From Heliomicrobium undosum (GTDB taxonomy: Bacteria > Bacillota > Desulfitobacteriia > Heliobacteriales > Heliobacteriaceae): a DNA stretch of 57,012 nucleotides. Under the pieces are notes generated by a model. The model was not told the origin of the DNA and did no database searches. It saw nothing but the letters and a program-made list of their open reading frames with translations. The position numbers were made by a program, and so were the translations under genes. The stretch spans positions 1-57,012 of the forward strand of contig NZ_WXEY01000022.1 of assembly GCF_009877425.1 (NCBI RefSeq), written 5' to 3'. Within the stretch, counting starts at the first letter, position 1, and the number at the start of each line of letters is the position of its first letter. Shown in pieces: positions 1 to 7,592 of this stretch.

Positions 1-81
1 TTTATCCGATGTGTGGTTTTCAAGGGGCAAACAATTCCCATATGCACTCATATAGGATTGTTGAAATCTCCTTGCCGTTGT
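1..81. other. Leading intergenic sequence
   Basis: No open reading frame or clear promoter could be recognised here. It is the upstream flank of the tRNA pair and may follow another RNA gene lying outside the window. Confidence 0.4.
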
Positions 82-156
82 TCCTCGATAGCTCAACGGT
101 AGAGCAACCGGCTGTTAACCGGTAGGTTGTAGGTTCGAATCCTACTCGAGGAGCCA
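82..156 (+). tRNA. tRNA-Asn (GUU)
   Basis: Cloverleaf read directly. The 7-bp acceptor stem pairs TCCTCGA (82-88) with TCGAGGA (146-152). The anticodon stem ACCGG/CCGGT encloses loop CTGTTAA with anticodon GTT, and the T-arm has GGTTCGAATCC. The CCA end is encoded at 154-156. It decodes AAC/AAU. It lies 4 bases before the initiator tRNA and is probably cotranscribed with it. Confidence 0.97.
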
Positions 157-160
157 TTGT

Positions 161-236
<76 letters not shown>

Positions 237-246
237 AGACGTTATG

Positions 247-277
247 ACGCCTTCAGGAAATTCCTGAAGGCGTTTTT
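247..277 (+). terminator. Intrinsic terminator of the tRNA pair
   Basis: An 11-bp stem (ACGCCTTCAGG with CCTGAAGGCGT) and a short AAATT loop are followed directly by a T run. It lies 11 bases after the tRNA-fMet CCA end. Confidence 0.9.
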
Positions 278-469
278 CAATGCTTGTTTCACTCTTCACG
301 TCAAGGTAAAATATGATGCGAGCCCGATTCCGATTGAAGTATAGAAGCGCAAAGTTTAAAAGATGATGGCAGAGACAGGGACATTAGGCTTAAAACATAG
401 GGATAAAACAATAGGCTTAGAAAAACAGAAGAAAAACGTGAGAGCAAGGAAACGTCGGGGTGTGATTCG

Positions 470-895
470 ATGCGTATCGCGGTGATTGACGGACAAGGCG
501 GAGGCATAGGCAGGCATATCGTCGAACGGCTCCGGCAGGAACTGCCTGATCATATCGAGATATTAGGACTAGGCACCAATGCGATGGCGACAGCGGCCAT
601 GCTGAAGGCCGGCGCCAATGACGGGGCGACGGGAGAAAACGCGATGGTGCAGAACCTTCCGGAAGTCGACATCATCGCCGGTTCTGTCGCCATTGTGATG
701 GCCCACAGTATGCTCGGCGAGTTGACCCCAGTCATGGCGGAAGCCGTCGGGAGGGCCAAGGCAAAAAAAATCCTGATTCCATTAAACAGAAGCCGCATCG
801 AAATTGCCGGGGCAAAATCGGACCCGCTGCCTCATCAGGTGCTGGGCTTGGTTCGTCGCATCAAGGAACTTGTGGAGGAGGAGCGTCATGTGTGA
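470..895 (+). CDS. DUF3842 family protein
   Basis: A 141-residue protein of unknown function. The N-terminus MRIAVIDGQGGGIGRHIVE resembles a glycine-rich nucleotide-binding turn after the first beta strand. The rest alternates hydrophobic strands and helices, and I recognise it as DUF3842, a small family known from Clostridia. A GGGGTG sequence lies about 8 bases before the ATG. The 3' end overlaps the next gene by 8 bases, which suggests translational coupling with the CooT-like protein. No catalytic residues are known for the family, so no reaction is assigned. Confidence 0.8.
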   Translation: MRIAVIDGQGGGIGRHIVERLRQELPDHIEILGLGTNAMATAAMLKAGANDGATGENAMVQNLPEVDIIAGSVAIVMAHSMLGELTPVMAEAVGRAKAKKILIPLNRSRIEIAGAKSDPLPHQVLGLVRRIKELVEEERHV

Positions 896-1088
896 GGCTA
901 ACGCCTATATCCGGAGAAACGGACAGGATCAACTGATCCTGGAGGCAGTCGATAAATTGATCCCCCAAGCCGGTCAGGTATCGATGATCAACATCTTTGG
1001 CCAGCAAAAGACGATCAAGGCGCGCATCATCGAACTGGCGCTGGTCGATCACAAGATTATACTAGAAGAGTTACAGGAGGAAAGATAG
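888..1088 (+). CDS. CooT-like small metal-binding protein
   Basis: A 66-residue protein beginning MCEANAYI, the N-terminal signature of the CooT family. CooT of Rhodospirillum rubrum is a dimeric nickel-binding protein that uses Cys2 and helps maturation of carbon monoxide dehydrogenase. Cys2 is present here. The ATG at 888 is chosen because it has a GGAGGAG ribosome site and gives the family-typical start; longer in-frame readings run inside the upstream gene. There is no cooS/cooC neighbour, so a nickel role is by family only. A general metal or RNA-related role remains possible. Confidence 0.72.
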   Translation: MCEANAYIRRNGQDQLILEAVDKLIPQAGQVSMINIFGQQKTIKARIIELALVDHKIILEELQEER

Positions 1089-1092
1089 TCAC

Positions 1093-1860
1093 ATGGCTGG
1101 ACATTCCAAGTGGGCGAACATCAAACACCGGAAAGCGAAGGTAGACGCTCAGAAGGGCAAGATCTTCACCAAAATCGGACGCGAATTGATTGTAGCGGCA
1201 CGCCAGGGCGGGGCTGATCCGAACAGCAACTTCCGCCTGAAAATCGCCATCCAAAAAGCGAAAGAAAACAATATGCCCAATGACAACATCAACCGGGCGA
1301 TCCAACGGGGCGCCGGCGGCGCCGAAGGGGCCAACTATGAAGAACTGACATATGAAGGATATGGTCCTGGCGGCGTGGCCATCATGATTGAAGCGATGAC
1401 AGACAACCGCAACCGCACTGCCGGTGAGATCCGCCACCTCTTTTCCAAAAGCGGGGGCAACCTCGGCGAGACCGGTTGCGTCTCCTGGATTTTTGAGCCA
1501 AAGGGCGTCATCCGGTTGGCAGTCTCCCCCGAAGCAGGCGGGAAGGTCGTCGACGAGGACGAACTGATGCTGGTCGCCCTGGAATCGGGCGCCCTGGACA
1601 TCGCCGTGGAAGAGGACGAAGCGGAAGTGTTCACGCTGCCGGAGGAATTGGAGGGCGTCCGCCAAGCTTTGGTAGACGCCGGTTATACCGTGCTGTCAGC
1701 GGAGGCGACCCTGGTTCCCCAAAACACCATGGAGGTCACCGATAAAGACATTGCCGCCAAGTTGATCAAGCTGATGGATGCACTTGAGGATCATGACGAT
1801 GTGCAAAACGCCTACGCCAATTTTGACATTGATGACGCGGTGATGGAGCAAATCGGCTGA
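1093..1860 (+). CDS. yebC: YebC/PmpR family protein
   Basis: A 255-residue protein with the invariant start [20 protein letters not shown], full length for the family. It has the three-domain layout with the acidic C-terminal half typical of YebC. Members were long annotated as transcriptional regulators, and several are now linked to relieving ribosome stalling at proline-rich sequences. An AGGAGGAAAG ribosome site precedes the ATG. It sits four bases after the CooT-like gene and is probably in the same operon, upstream of ruvCAB as in many bacteria. Confidence 0.95.
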   Translation: MAGHSKWANIKHRKAKVDAQKGKIFTKIGRELIVAARQGGADPNSNFRLKIAIQKAKENNMPNDNINRAIQRGAGGAEGANYEELTYEGYGPGGVAIMIEAMTDNRNRTAGEIRHLFSKSGGNLGETGCVSWIFEPKGVIRLAVSPEAGGKVVDEDELMLVALESGALDIAVEEDEAEVFTLPEELEGVRQALVDAGYTVLSAEATLVPQNTMEVTDKDIAAKLIKLMDALEDHDDVQNAYANFDIDDAVMEQIG

Positions 1861-1986
1861 TCTTGACCCGATTGTCATAAACTAAAAAACGTTCACGCCC
1901 TGTCGGTTCACAAGCGATGAAGAAAAAGGCTTCTCATAAAACATGAAACATCGCAAACGAAAGATGGCAAAGAAAATAAGAAACAG

Positions 1987-2017
1987 AAAAGGAGTCCCTA
2001 AACAGGGACTCCTTTTT
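1987..2017 (+). terminator. Terminator after yebC
   Basis: A perfect 13-bp A-rich/T-rich hairpin (AAAAGGAGTCCCT with AGGGACTCCTTTTT, 4-base loop) ends in a T run. It closes the DUF3842-cooT-yebC unit. The flanking A and T runs make it potentially bidirectional, so it could also serve the convergent Lrp gene. Confidence 0.88.
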
Positions 2018-2119
2018 GCTGCATTTTTTATCGCTTGAGGCGTCTGCTTCCTTTAAGAGGCATTGTCGATAGGACCCACTTAAAAAGTTTATATGATACC
2101 CATCTCAAAAACAAAGAGT

Positions 2120-2590
2120 TCAGTCCGATTGTTCTTCCGTAGGAAGGGGTAAAACCGTCTCCTCTTTGGGGGTGGCCAGGGCGATGGAGGTGCGCGTATG
2201 GCTGACACCGGGCAAGGACAGGATCTGAGTCGTCAAAATCTGTTCCAGTTCCATCGTGTCTTTGACGCGGATTTTCAAGAGAAAGCCATCTTCGCCGGTG
2301 ACCCGGTGACACTCCAGTATGTAGGGGCAACCCACGATCTGTTCGACAAACTGCTGATAGGAGTTAGGATGGTCCAACCGGAGGGAGATGAATGCGGTCA
2401 GACCCAGGTCGAGGGCTTTCGGATTCAGACGAGCCTGAAACCCTTGAATAACCCCTTTTTCCTCCAACTTTTTAATGCGTTCTGCGACAGCAGGAGACGA
2501 GAGGCCGACAAGCGATGCCAGTTCGGTCTGTGTTACTCGTCCGTTGCGTTGGAGGTGCTGAAGTATTCGGCAATCTACGGCATCATACAT
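2120..2590 (-). CDS. Lrp/AsnC family transcriptional regulator
   Basis: A 156-residue protein. It has an N-terminal helix-turn-helix (residues about 5-50, including VTQTELASLVGLSSPAVAER) and a C-terminal ligand-binding RAM/AsnC domain with ILECHRVTGEDGFLLKIRV. Members form octamers that sense amino acids. The start MYDAVDCRIL at 2590 is chosen because AAGGAGG lies about 10 bases upstream, although the frame stays open further. It is transcribed divergently from the BofC-like gene. Its target and effector cannot be told from the sequence. Confidence 0.9.
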   Translation of the reverse strand: MYDAVDCRILQHLQRNGRVTQTELASLVGLSSPAVAERIKKLEEKGVIQGFQARLNPKALDLGLTAFISLRLDHPNSYQQFVEQIVGCPYILECHRVTGEDGFLLKIRVKDTMELEQILTTQILSLPGVSHTRTSIALATPKEETVLPLPTEEQSD

Positions 2591-2634
2591 AAATTTTTGG
2601 CCTCCTTGCCTAAAACCACCAACCATTTGATAAG

Positions 2635-2663
2635 AATATATAAAAAATTAGAGGGGAAGTCAA
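2635..2663 (-). promoter_or_regulatory. Sigma-A promoter of the Lrp gene
   Basis: On the minus strand, TTGACT (2663-2658), a 17-base spacer and TATATT (2640-2635) lie about 45 bases before the chosen start codon. Confidence 0.65.
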
Positions 2664-2803
2664 GGAAAACCGTATTTTTGTTCGAAAAACCTTGGAATGA
2701 CTCTCTGTTTTCCCTGTTGGTTAGAATATCTACTGCGAAATAGAAAATATTTTACAAGCAATCAGTAGTAAGTTCTTACCAATGAGGAAACGGGGTTACT
2801 TCA

Positions 2804-3481
2804 GTGTTATTCCCGATAAAAACCCTCGCCACAGGAAAAACGGTGGCGACAGCAAGCGCGCCTTCTTTGGAATGGTCAGCAATGCGGACGGTCTTCTTGG
2901 CAGTTTTTATCGTCTCCTTCAGCTTGACGGTCTTGTCTGTTTTCGCCTATGATTTGATGGTCGTCAAAAGTGACGGCGCTTGGGCGAACCGGTACGGCGA
3001 GGACATGCTGGATCGCCCTATCGCGCCGGGCGTCGTCATCACGATTGAAAAGAGCTACAGCATCTGCGGCCATCAGGTTGAGGAAAACTTGGAACGGCCG
3101 GAAGACTGGACTGGCCGACCTTTTCGTGAATTGCTGCAACGGTATCCAGAAGGGGACGGATGGCGCTGGGAACTTCGCCCAGGCCAAATCCGCTTGCATC
3201 GAAACGACCATAGCCTTTGTCCGGAAGACGCTGCGAAACGTCATCTCGGCGTTGTCGGCGGGGTCGTGGCGGTCATCGTCGGTCCGCCGGGTGTCTTTGG
3301 CGGGATTGACCGGTTGACTGACCTGCCCGCCGACCGTTTCCCTGCGCCGTTATTCCGGTTGGCGGAACAGGGGTGGCTGGATATGATGACACTGGAAGAG
3401 CTCTCCCTGCTTCTGGATGGCATGGACGAATCTAACGGTCATAAAGAAAAGGATTCAACCGAAGGGCGTCGAAAACCTTAA
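2804..3481 (+). CDS. BofC-like sporulation protein
   Basis: A 225-residue protein with one N-terminal membrane segment (about residues 28-50, RTVFLAVFIVSFSLTVLSVF) and an extracytoplasmic part containing SYSICGH. That pattern fits the BofC C-terminal domain. In Bacillus subtilis BofC sits between the two forespore membranes and restrains SpoIVB-triggered activation of sigma-K, and bofC lies just before ruvAB, as here. GTG at 2804 follows AACGGGG. ATG at 2882, which opens the membrane segment, is an alternative start. The call rests on synteny plus the ICGH region. Confidence 0.6.
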   Translation: MLFPIKTLATGKTVATASAPSLEWSAMRTVFLAVFIVSFSLTVLSVFAYDLMVVKSDGAWANRYGEDMLDRPIAPGVVITIEKSYSICGHQVEENLERPEDWTGRPFRELLQRYPEGDGWRWELRPGQIRLHRNDHSLCPEDAAKRHLGVVGGVVAVIVGPPGVFGGIDRLTDLPADRFPAPLFRLAEQGWLDMMTLEELSLLLDGMDESNGHKEKDSTEGRRKP

Positions 3482-3508
3482 AACGTATCGAATCAGGGAG
3501 GTGGCGGG

Positions 3509-3997
3509 TTGGTTATCCTGGGGATCGACCCGGGAACAGCCATTTGCGGATACGGTCTGATTGAGGCGCAGGGCAACCGGCTCTCTGCCATTGCCTATGG
3601 CGCTGTGCGCACACCGGCCCACACATCCCAGGCTTCCCGGTTACAAACGATTTTTACCGATCTGGAGGCGATCATCGCCACCTATCAGCCAAACCATGTT
3701 GCCGTAGAGGAGCTTTTTTTCAATCGCAATGTCACCACGGCCCTCACTGTCGCGCAAGCCAGGGGCGTCGCTCTGCTGGCTGCGGCCCGGGCCGGTCTGT
3801 CTGTCCACGAATACAAACCGTCCCAGGTCAAACAGGCCGTTGTCGGTTACGGAAGGGCGGAAAAACAACAGGTGCAACAGATGGTGCGCGTCCTCCTGGC
3901 GCTGGAGGAGACTCCAAAGCCCGATGACGTGGCCGACGCGCTGGCCGTGGCCATCTGTTGCGCCCATAGCCTGACCTGGGGGGTGGCCTGCCGGTGA
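3509..3997 (+). CDS. ruvC: Holliday junction endonuclease RuvC
   Basis: A 162-residue crossover-junction resolvase that cleaves four-way junctions symmetrically, working with RuvAB. The RNase H-like fold shows acidic residues in GIDPG (Asp7), VEELFF (Glu67/68) and the C-terminal PDDVADALAVA. TTG at 3509 is the start, with GGGAGGTGG just upstream. The stop overlaps the ruvA GTG by four bases (GTGA), a sign of coupled translation. Confidence 0.97.
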   Translation: MVILGIDPGTAICGYGLIEAQGNRLSAIAYGAVRTPAHTSQASRLQTIFTDLEAIIATYQPNHVAVEELFFNRNVTTALTVAQARGVALLAAARAGLSVHEYKPSQVKQAVVGYGRAEKQQVQQMVRVLLALEETPKPDDVADALAVAICCAHSLTWGVACR

Positions 3998-4788
3998 TCG
4001 CTTTTTTGCGCGGGCGCCTCGCCGGCTTGGGCGACGATTGTCTGCTCTTGGACGTGGCTGGCGTAGGCTACCGAGTCTTCGTTCCGGCGACGATGCTATC
4101 CGCGTTGCCCCGAGCGGGTCGGGAGATATTGATCCATACCTTTTATCATACACGGGAGGATCAGGTCAGCCTCTATGGCTTTTTGACGGAGGAGGAGTTA
4201 GAGTTCTTCCGCCTCCTTTTGGAGGTCAGCGGCGTCGGGCCAAAGGTGGGTCTGGCGATCCTTTCCGCTTATTCAGCCGTGGAGGTCCAGCGGGCCATCA
4301 TCGCCGAAGATGTGCTCGCCTTGACGCGGATCCCGGGCATCGGGCGCAAGACGGCCCAACGTCTCGTGATCGAGTTGCGGGACAAACTGCTCAAACAGGG
4401 GCTCCGCGTTGTACGTGTCCAACCGTCATCACAGGAGCAGAACGGGCAAGATCATTTGCAGCGAGAAACATCGCCTGAATCGCTAGAGGAGCTATCGCCG
4501 GAAAGGGCGTCCTTACAGGATCATTCGCTGAAGGAACCCTCCCCGGACCAGCGCGCCTCCGAAGGGACAGCGCAACCGGCGCGCAGGCGGAAAAAAGCGG
4601 TCCCTGCCGAAGCGGGCCGGATGTGGAAGACTCTCCCCCGCGACGAGGCCTTTTCGGCCCTGCAGGTCTTGGGGTACACGGCCAACGAAGCCAGGGACGC
4701 CCTGGTGGAGGCGGCCGCCCACGTTTCGCCAGACGCTGACGTGGAGGCCTGGATCAAGGGAGCGCTTCGCTTCCTTGGGTCGCAGTGA
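3994..4788 (+). CDS. ruvA: Holliday junction helicase subunit RuvA (long linker)
   Basis: A 264-residue junction-recognition subunit that loads RuvB rings. It has the N-terminal OB fold (residues 1-62), tandem helix-hairpin-helix motifs (GVGPKVGLAIL and IPGIGRKTAQRL) and the C-terminal RuvB-contacting domain (about 215-264, DEAFSALQVLGYTANEA). Usual length is near 200. The extra 60 or so residues lie in the flexible linker (about 148-208), which is acidic, Ser/Pro-rich and ends in an RRRKK basic patch. GTG start overlaps the ruvC stop. Confidence 0.96.
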   Translation: MIAFLRGRLAGLGDDCLLLDVAGVGYRVFVPATMLSALPRAGREILIHTFYHTREDQVSLYGFLTEEELEFFRLLLEVSGVGPKVGLAILSAYSAVEVQRAIIAEDVLALTRIPGIGRKTAQRLVIELRDKLLKQGLRVVRVQPSSQEQNGQDHLQRETSPESLEELSPERASLQDHSLKEPSPDQRASEGTAQPARRRKKAVPAEAGRMWKTLPRDEAFSALQVLGYTANEARDALVEAAAHVSPDADVEAWIKGALRFLGSQ

Positions 4789-4802
4789 GGGGGTGAGTCC
4801 GC

Positions 4803-5915
4803 GTGGATGAACGGATGATGACCTCGGCCAAGCGGCCTGAGGATCGGGAGGCCGAATGGAGCCTGCGGCCGCGAACGCTGCGGGAATACATCGGCCAGGA
4901 CAAGTTGAAAGAGAATCTGACCGTCTTCATACAGGCGGCTCTGGGACGGCGGGAACCGCTGGATCACGTCCTGCTCTACGGACCGCCCGGTTTAGGAAAA
5001 ACGACGCTGGCCCAGATCATCGCCCAGGAGTTAGGTGTCCAGTTACGGGTCACCTCCGGGCCGGCGATTGAACGGCCGGGCGATCTGGCCGCCATTTTAA
5101 CGAATCTGCAGCCGATGGACGTCCTTTTTATCGACGAGATCCATCGTCTCAACCGGGCCGTCGAGGAAGTGCTCTACCCGGCTATGGAGGACTTTTGTCT
5201 GGACATCGTCATCGGGAAGGGACCGGCTGCCCGGTCAATCCGCATCGACCTGCCCCGGTTTACCCTGGTGGGCGCCACGACGCGGGCGGGGATGCTCACG
5301 TCTCCCCTCCGGGACCGCTTCGGCGTCATCCACCGCCTGGAATACTACCGGCCCGACGAGTTGGAGTTTATCATCCTGCGGGCCGCCACCATCCTCGGCG
5401 TCACTGCCGAGCCAGAAGGCGCCCGGGAGATCGCGCTCCGTTCGCGGGGAACGCCCCGCATCGCCAACCGGCTGCTCAAGCGGGTCCGCGATTATGCTCA
5501 GGTGCTTTCGGACGGTGTGGTCACGGCGGAGGTGGCGCGGGAAGCCTTGCGGCGTTTGGAGGTCGATCCGCGCGGCCTCGATACGACAGACCAGCGGCTG
5601 CTAGAGGCGCTGATCCGCAAATTTGCCGGCGGGCCGGTCGGCGTGGAGACCCTGGCGGCTTCGGTCAGTGAGTCGGTGGATACGGTCGAGGATGTCGTCG
5701 AACCCTACCTGATGCAACTCGGATTCTTGAACCGGACGCCCCGCGGCCGGATGGCCACCATCGCTGCCTGTGAGCATCTGGGGTTGCCTGTGCCCGCAGG
5801 ATTGCTGGCGCTCCAGGATGGGCGCCCGGCCGTTTTGCCGGCGGGAACAGGCGAGACGGCCTCAACGGCTGCCGGCTTATCGGCGGAACAGGCGGCCTTA
5901 TCCTTTGACGAGTAG
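4803..5915 (+). CDS. ruvB: Holliday junction helicase motor RuvB
   Basis: A 370-residue AAA+ ATPase that drives branch migration with RuvA. Walker [10 protein letters not shown], Walker B FIDEIHR, sensor TTRAGML and the C-terminal winged helix ([16 protein letters not shown]) are all visible. An additional 30-residue low-complexity tail follows the usual end. GTG start at 4803 follows GGGGGTGAG. It is the third gene of the ruv operon, and the next gene starts at the base after its stop. Confidence 0.97.
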   Translation: MDERMMTSAKRPEDREAEWSLRPRTLREYIGQDKLKENLTVFIQAALGRREPLDHVLLYGPPGLGKTTLAQIIAQELGVQLRVTSGPAIERPGDLAAILTNLQPMDVLFIDEIHRLNRAVEEVLYPAMEDFCLDIVIGKGPAARSIRIDLPRFTLVGATTRAGMLTSPLRDRFGVIHRLEYYRPDELEFIILRAATILGVTAEPEGAREIALRSRGTPRIANRLLKRVRDYAQVLSDGVVTAEVAREALRRLEVDPRGLDTTDQRLLEALIRKFAGGPVGVETLAASVSESVDTVEDVVEPYLMQLGFLNRTPRGRMATIAACEHLGLPVPAGLLALQDGRPAVLPAGTGETASTAAGLSAEQAALSFDE

Positions 5916-6473
5916 GTGACCGTGATGCGGCTACTCTTGCACACCTGCTGCGCCCCTTGCGGCATTGTCCCCTTCGATGTCCTGCGCGAGGAAGGGCATG
6001 CAGTGACAGCCTATTACTACAACCCGAATATCCACCCCTACAAGGAGTTTCTCCGGCGCAAAGAGACGTTGGAAGGCTATGCCGCATCGATCCGCTTGCC
6101 CTTGATCGTGGAAGAGGAGTATGCGCTGGAGGACTTCCTGGGGCGGGTGGCCGCCGATCCGGCGGGCCGCTGTCCCCACTGTTACGACCTGCGCCTTCGC
6201 AAGACGGCGCAAAAGGCGCGGGAACTTGGTATGGAAGGCTTCAGCACCACCCTGCTGATCAGCCCATATCAGGACCATGAGACCCTGCGCCGCGCCGGTG
6301 AGGCAGCCGGCCGCGAGGCGGGCGTGCCCTTCGTCTATGCCGACTTCCGGCCCCGTTTCCGAGAAGGCCAGCAGCGGGCGCGAGAACTGGAACTCTACCG
6401 GCAGCCCTACTGCGGCTGCATCTATAGCGAGAAGGACCGGTACTACAAGCCCAAAGGAGGGTCAAAGCGGTGA
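5916..6473 (+). CDS. queH: Epoxyqueuosine reductase QueH
   Basis: A 185-residue (or 182 if ATG 5925 is used) DUF208 protein that reduces epoxyqueuosine to queuosine in tRNA, the last step of the pathway. It uses an iron-sulfur cluster and a conserved Cys/Asp set. Visible motifs are HTCCAPC near the N-terminus, CPHCYDLRLRKTA in the middle and YCGCIYSEKDRY near the end. It is the non-orthologous alternative to cobalamin-dependent QueG. queA and tgt of the same pathway lie about 4 kb downstream. Start choice among GTG 5916, GTG 5922 and ATG 5925 is open; MRLLLHTCC is the family-like start. Confidence 0.93.
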   Translation: MTVMRLLLHTCCAPCGIVPFDVLREEGHAVTAYYYNPNIHPYKEFLRRKETLEGYAASIRLPLIVEEEYALEDFLGRVAADPAGRCPHCYDLRLRKTAQKARELGMEGFSTTLLISPYQDHETLRRAGEAAGREAGVPFVYADFRPRFREGQQRARELELYRQPYCGCIYSEKDRYYKPKGGSKR

Positions 6474-6694
6474 TCGACGGAGGTTCCTTCGGCAAATGGC
6501 TCATGGTGGCCGGCGCCGGACTGCTGCTGCTGGGCGGATTGTTCTGGCTGCTCAGCCAGTTCGTCTCCCTTGGGAGACTGCCCGGCGACATCTCTTGGCA
6601 GAAGGGGAACTTCAGCTTCCACTTCCCCTTGGCCAGCAGCCTCCTGATCAGCCTGTTGTTGACGATCCTGTTGAACCTGTTTTTTCGCAGATAG
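6470..6694 (+). CDS. DUF2905 family small membrane protein
   Basis: A 74-residue protein with two membrane helices (about residues 9-30 and 52-70) separated by the conserved hinge GRLPGDI. This matches DUF2905, a family of uncharacterised integral membrane proteins. The GTG start overlaps the queH stop by four bases, so it is probably the last gene of the ruv-queH operon. No function is known. Confidence 0.85.
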   Translation: MIDGGSFGKWLMVAGAGLLLLGGLFWLLSQFVSLGRLPGDISWQKGNFSFHFPLASSLLISLLLTILLNLFFRR

Positions 6695-6702
6695 GATAAT
6701 TT

Positions 6703-6731
6703 ACCCCTAGAAAAATTGTCCTGGACCCGAA
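6703..6731 (+). promoter_or_regulatory. Candidate SigI-type promoter of sigI
   Basis: ACCCCT (6703-6708) and CGAA (6728-6731) resemble the ACCCCC / CGAA elements reported for sigma-I promoters, with a 19-base spacer here. They lie just upstream of sigI, which is autoregulated in Bacillus and Clostridium. A TATAAT at 6736-6741 has no well-spaced -35 element. Confidence 0.4.
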
Positions 6732-6756
6732 CAAATATAATAAAGAAGGTGACACC

Positions 6757-7515
6757 TTGGCATCCCTGTTTGGCAGCAGCGTCTTCGCATCGAGGAATCA
6801 GGAGCCTGAGAACCTTCTTGTTCGAGCCCGGGAGGGGGACGAGTGTTCCCGCAACGCCTTGATCCGGAAGTTTACCCCTTTTGTGCTGAGGGTCACCTCC
6901 CAGACGAGCGGACGGTATGTTCGCTTGGGCAGCGATGACGAGGCAAGCATCGCTCTGATTGCGTTTAACGAAGCAATCACAAGCTACCGGGAAGAGAAGG
7001 GTGTTTCCTTTTTGTCCTTTGCTGAGACGGTGATCCGTCGTCGCTTGATCGATTATTTTCGCAAGTCGACGCGGAGCCAGAAGGAGATCCCGCTGTCGGC
7101 CTTCGATTATGAATCGGAGGATGACACGGGGGAGGAAGGGAACAACCGGATGGAGATCAGGCAGGCGACGGCGGCCTATATGGCTGAGTCGGAAGCGAAC
7201 GACCGCAGGACCGAGATCCTCTATTACAACAAACTGCTGCTGGAATACGGCATCCGGTTCAGCGATCTGGTCGAACTGGCGCCGAAGCATGAAGATGCCC
7301 GCAGGCGGGCGATTCAGGTGGCCCGGCAAGTCGCCGAAACACCGGCGTACCGCGAATACCTGAAACTCAAAGGCTCGCTGCCCCTGAAGGAACTGGAGCG
7401 GGATGTCGATGTGAGCCGAAAAACGCTGGAGCGACAGCGGAAATACATCATCGCCGTCGCCATTATTTTCATGGAGAAACTGGAGCATTTAAAGGAATAC
7501 ATAGACAAGGAGTGA
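6757..7515 (+). CDS. sigI: RNA polymerase sigma factor SigI
   Basis: A 252-residue sigma-70 family factor of the SigI group. Region 2 includes ALIAFNEAITSYREEKGVSFLSFAETVIRRRLIDYFR, here divided as ALIAFNEAITSYREE and RRRLIDYFRK. The C-terminal half (DLVELAPKH ... SRKTLERQRKYIIAVAII) is the SigI-C region that replaces a standard region 4. SigI controls heat and cell-wall responses in Bacillus and polysaccharide-sensing genes in cellulolytic Clostridia, and is held by the membrane anti-sigma factor RsgI encoded next. TTG at 6757 follows GAAGGTG. Confidence 0.92.
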   Translation: MASLFGSSVFASRNQEPENLLVRAREGDECSRNALIRKFTPFVLRVTSQTSGRYVRLGSDDEASIALIAFNEAITSYREEKGVSFLSFAETVIRRRLIDYFRKSTRSQKEIPLSAFDYESEDDTGEEGNNRMEIRQATAAYMAESEANDRRTEILYYNKLLLEYGIRFSDLVELAPKHEDARRRAIQVARQVAETPAYREYLKLKGSLPLKELERDVDVSRKTLERQRKYIIAVAIIFMEKLEHLKEYIDKE

Positions 7516-7592
7516 TTCCCGGCAAGGGACGGAGAACGTCCACCGGGATACACCGTGTCTGATGATTCCAACGACAGGAGGTCGGCCGCCAA

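Noticed and set aside
2198-2743. 181-codon plus-strand frame opposite the Lrp gene
   Set aside because: Shadow of the HTH regulator, which has a proper promoter and ribosome site on the minus strand.
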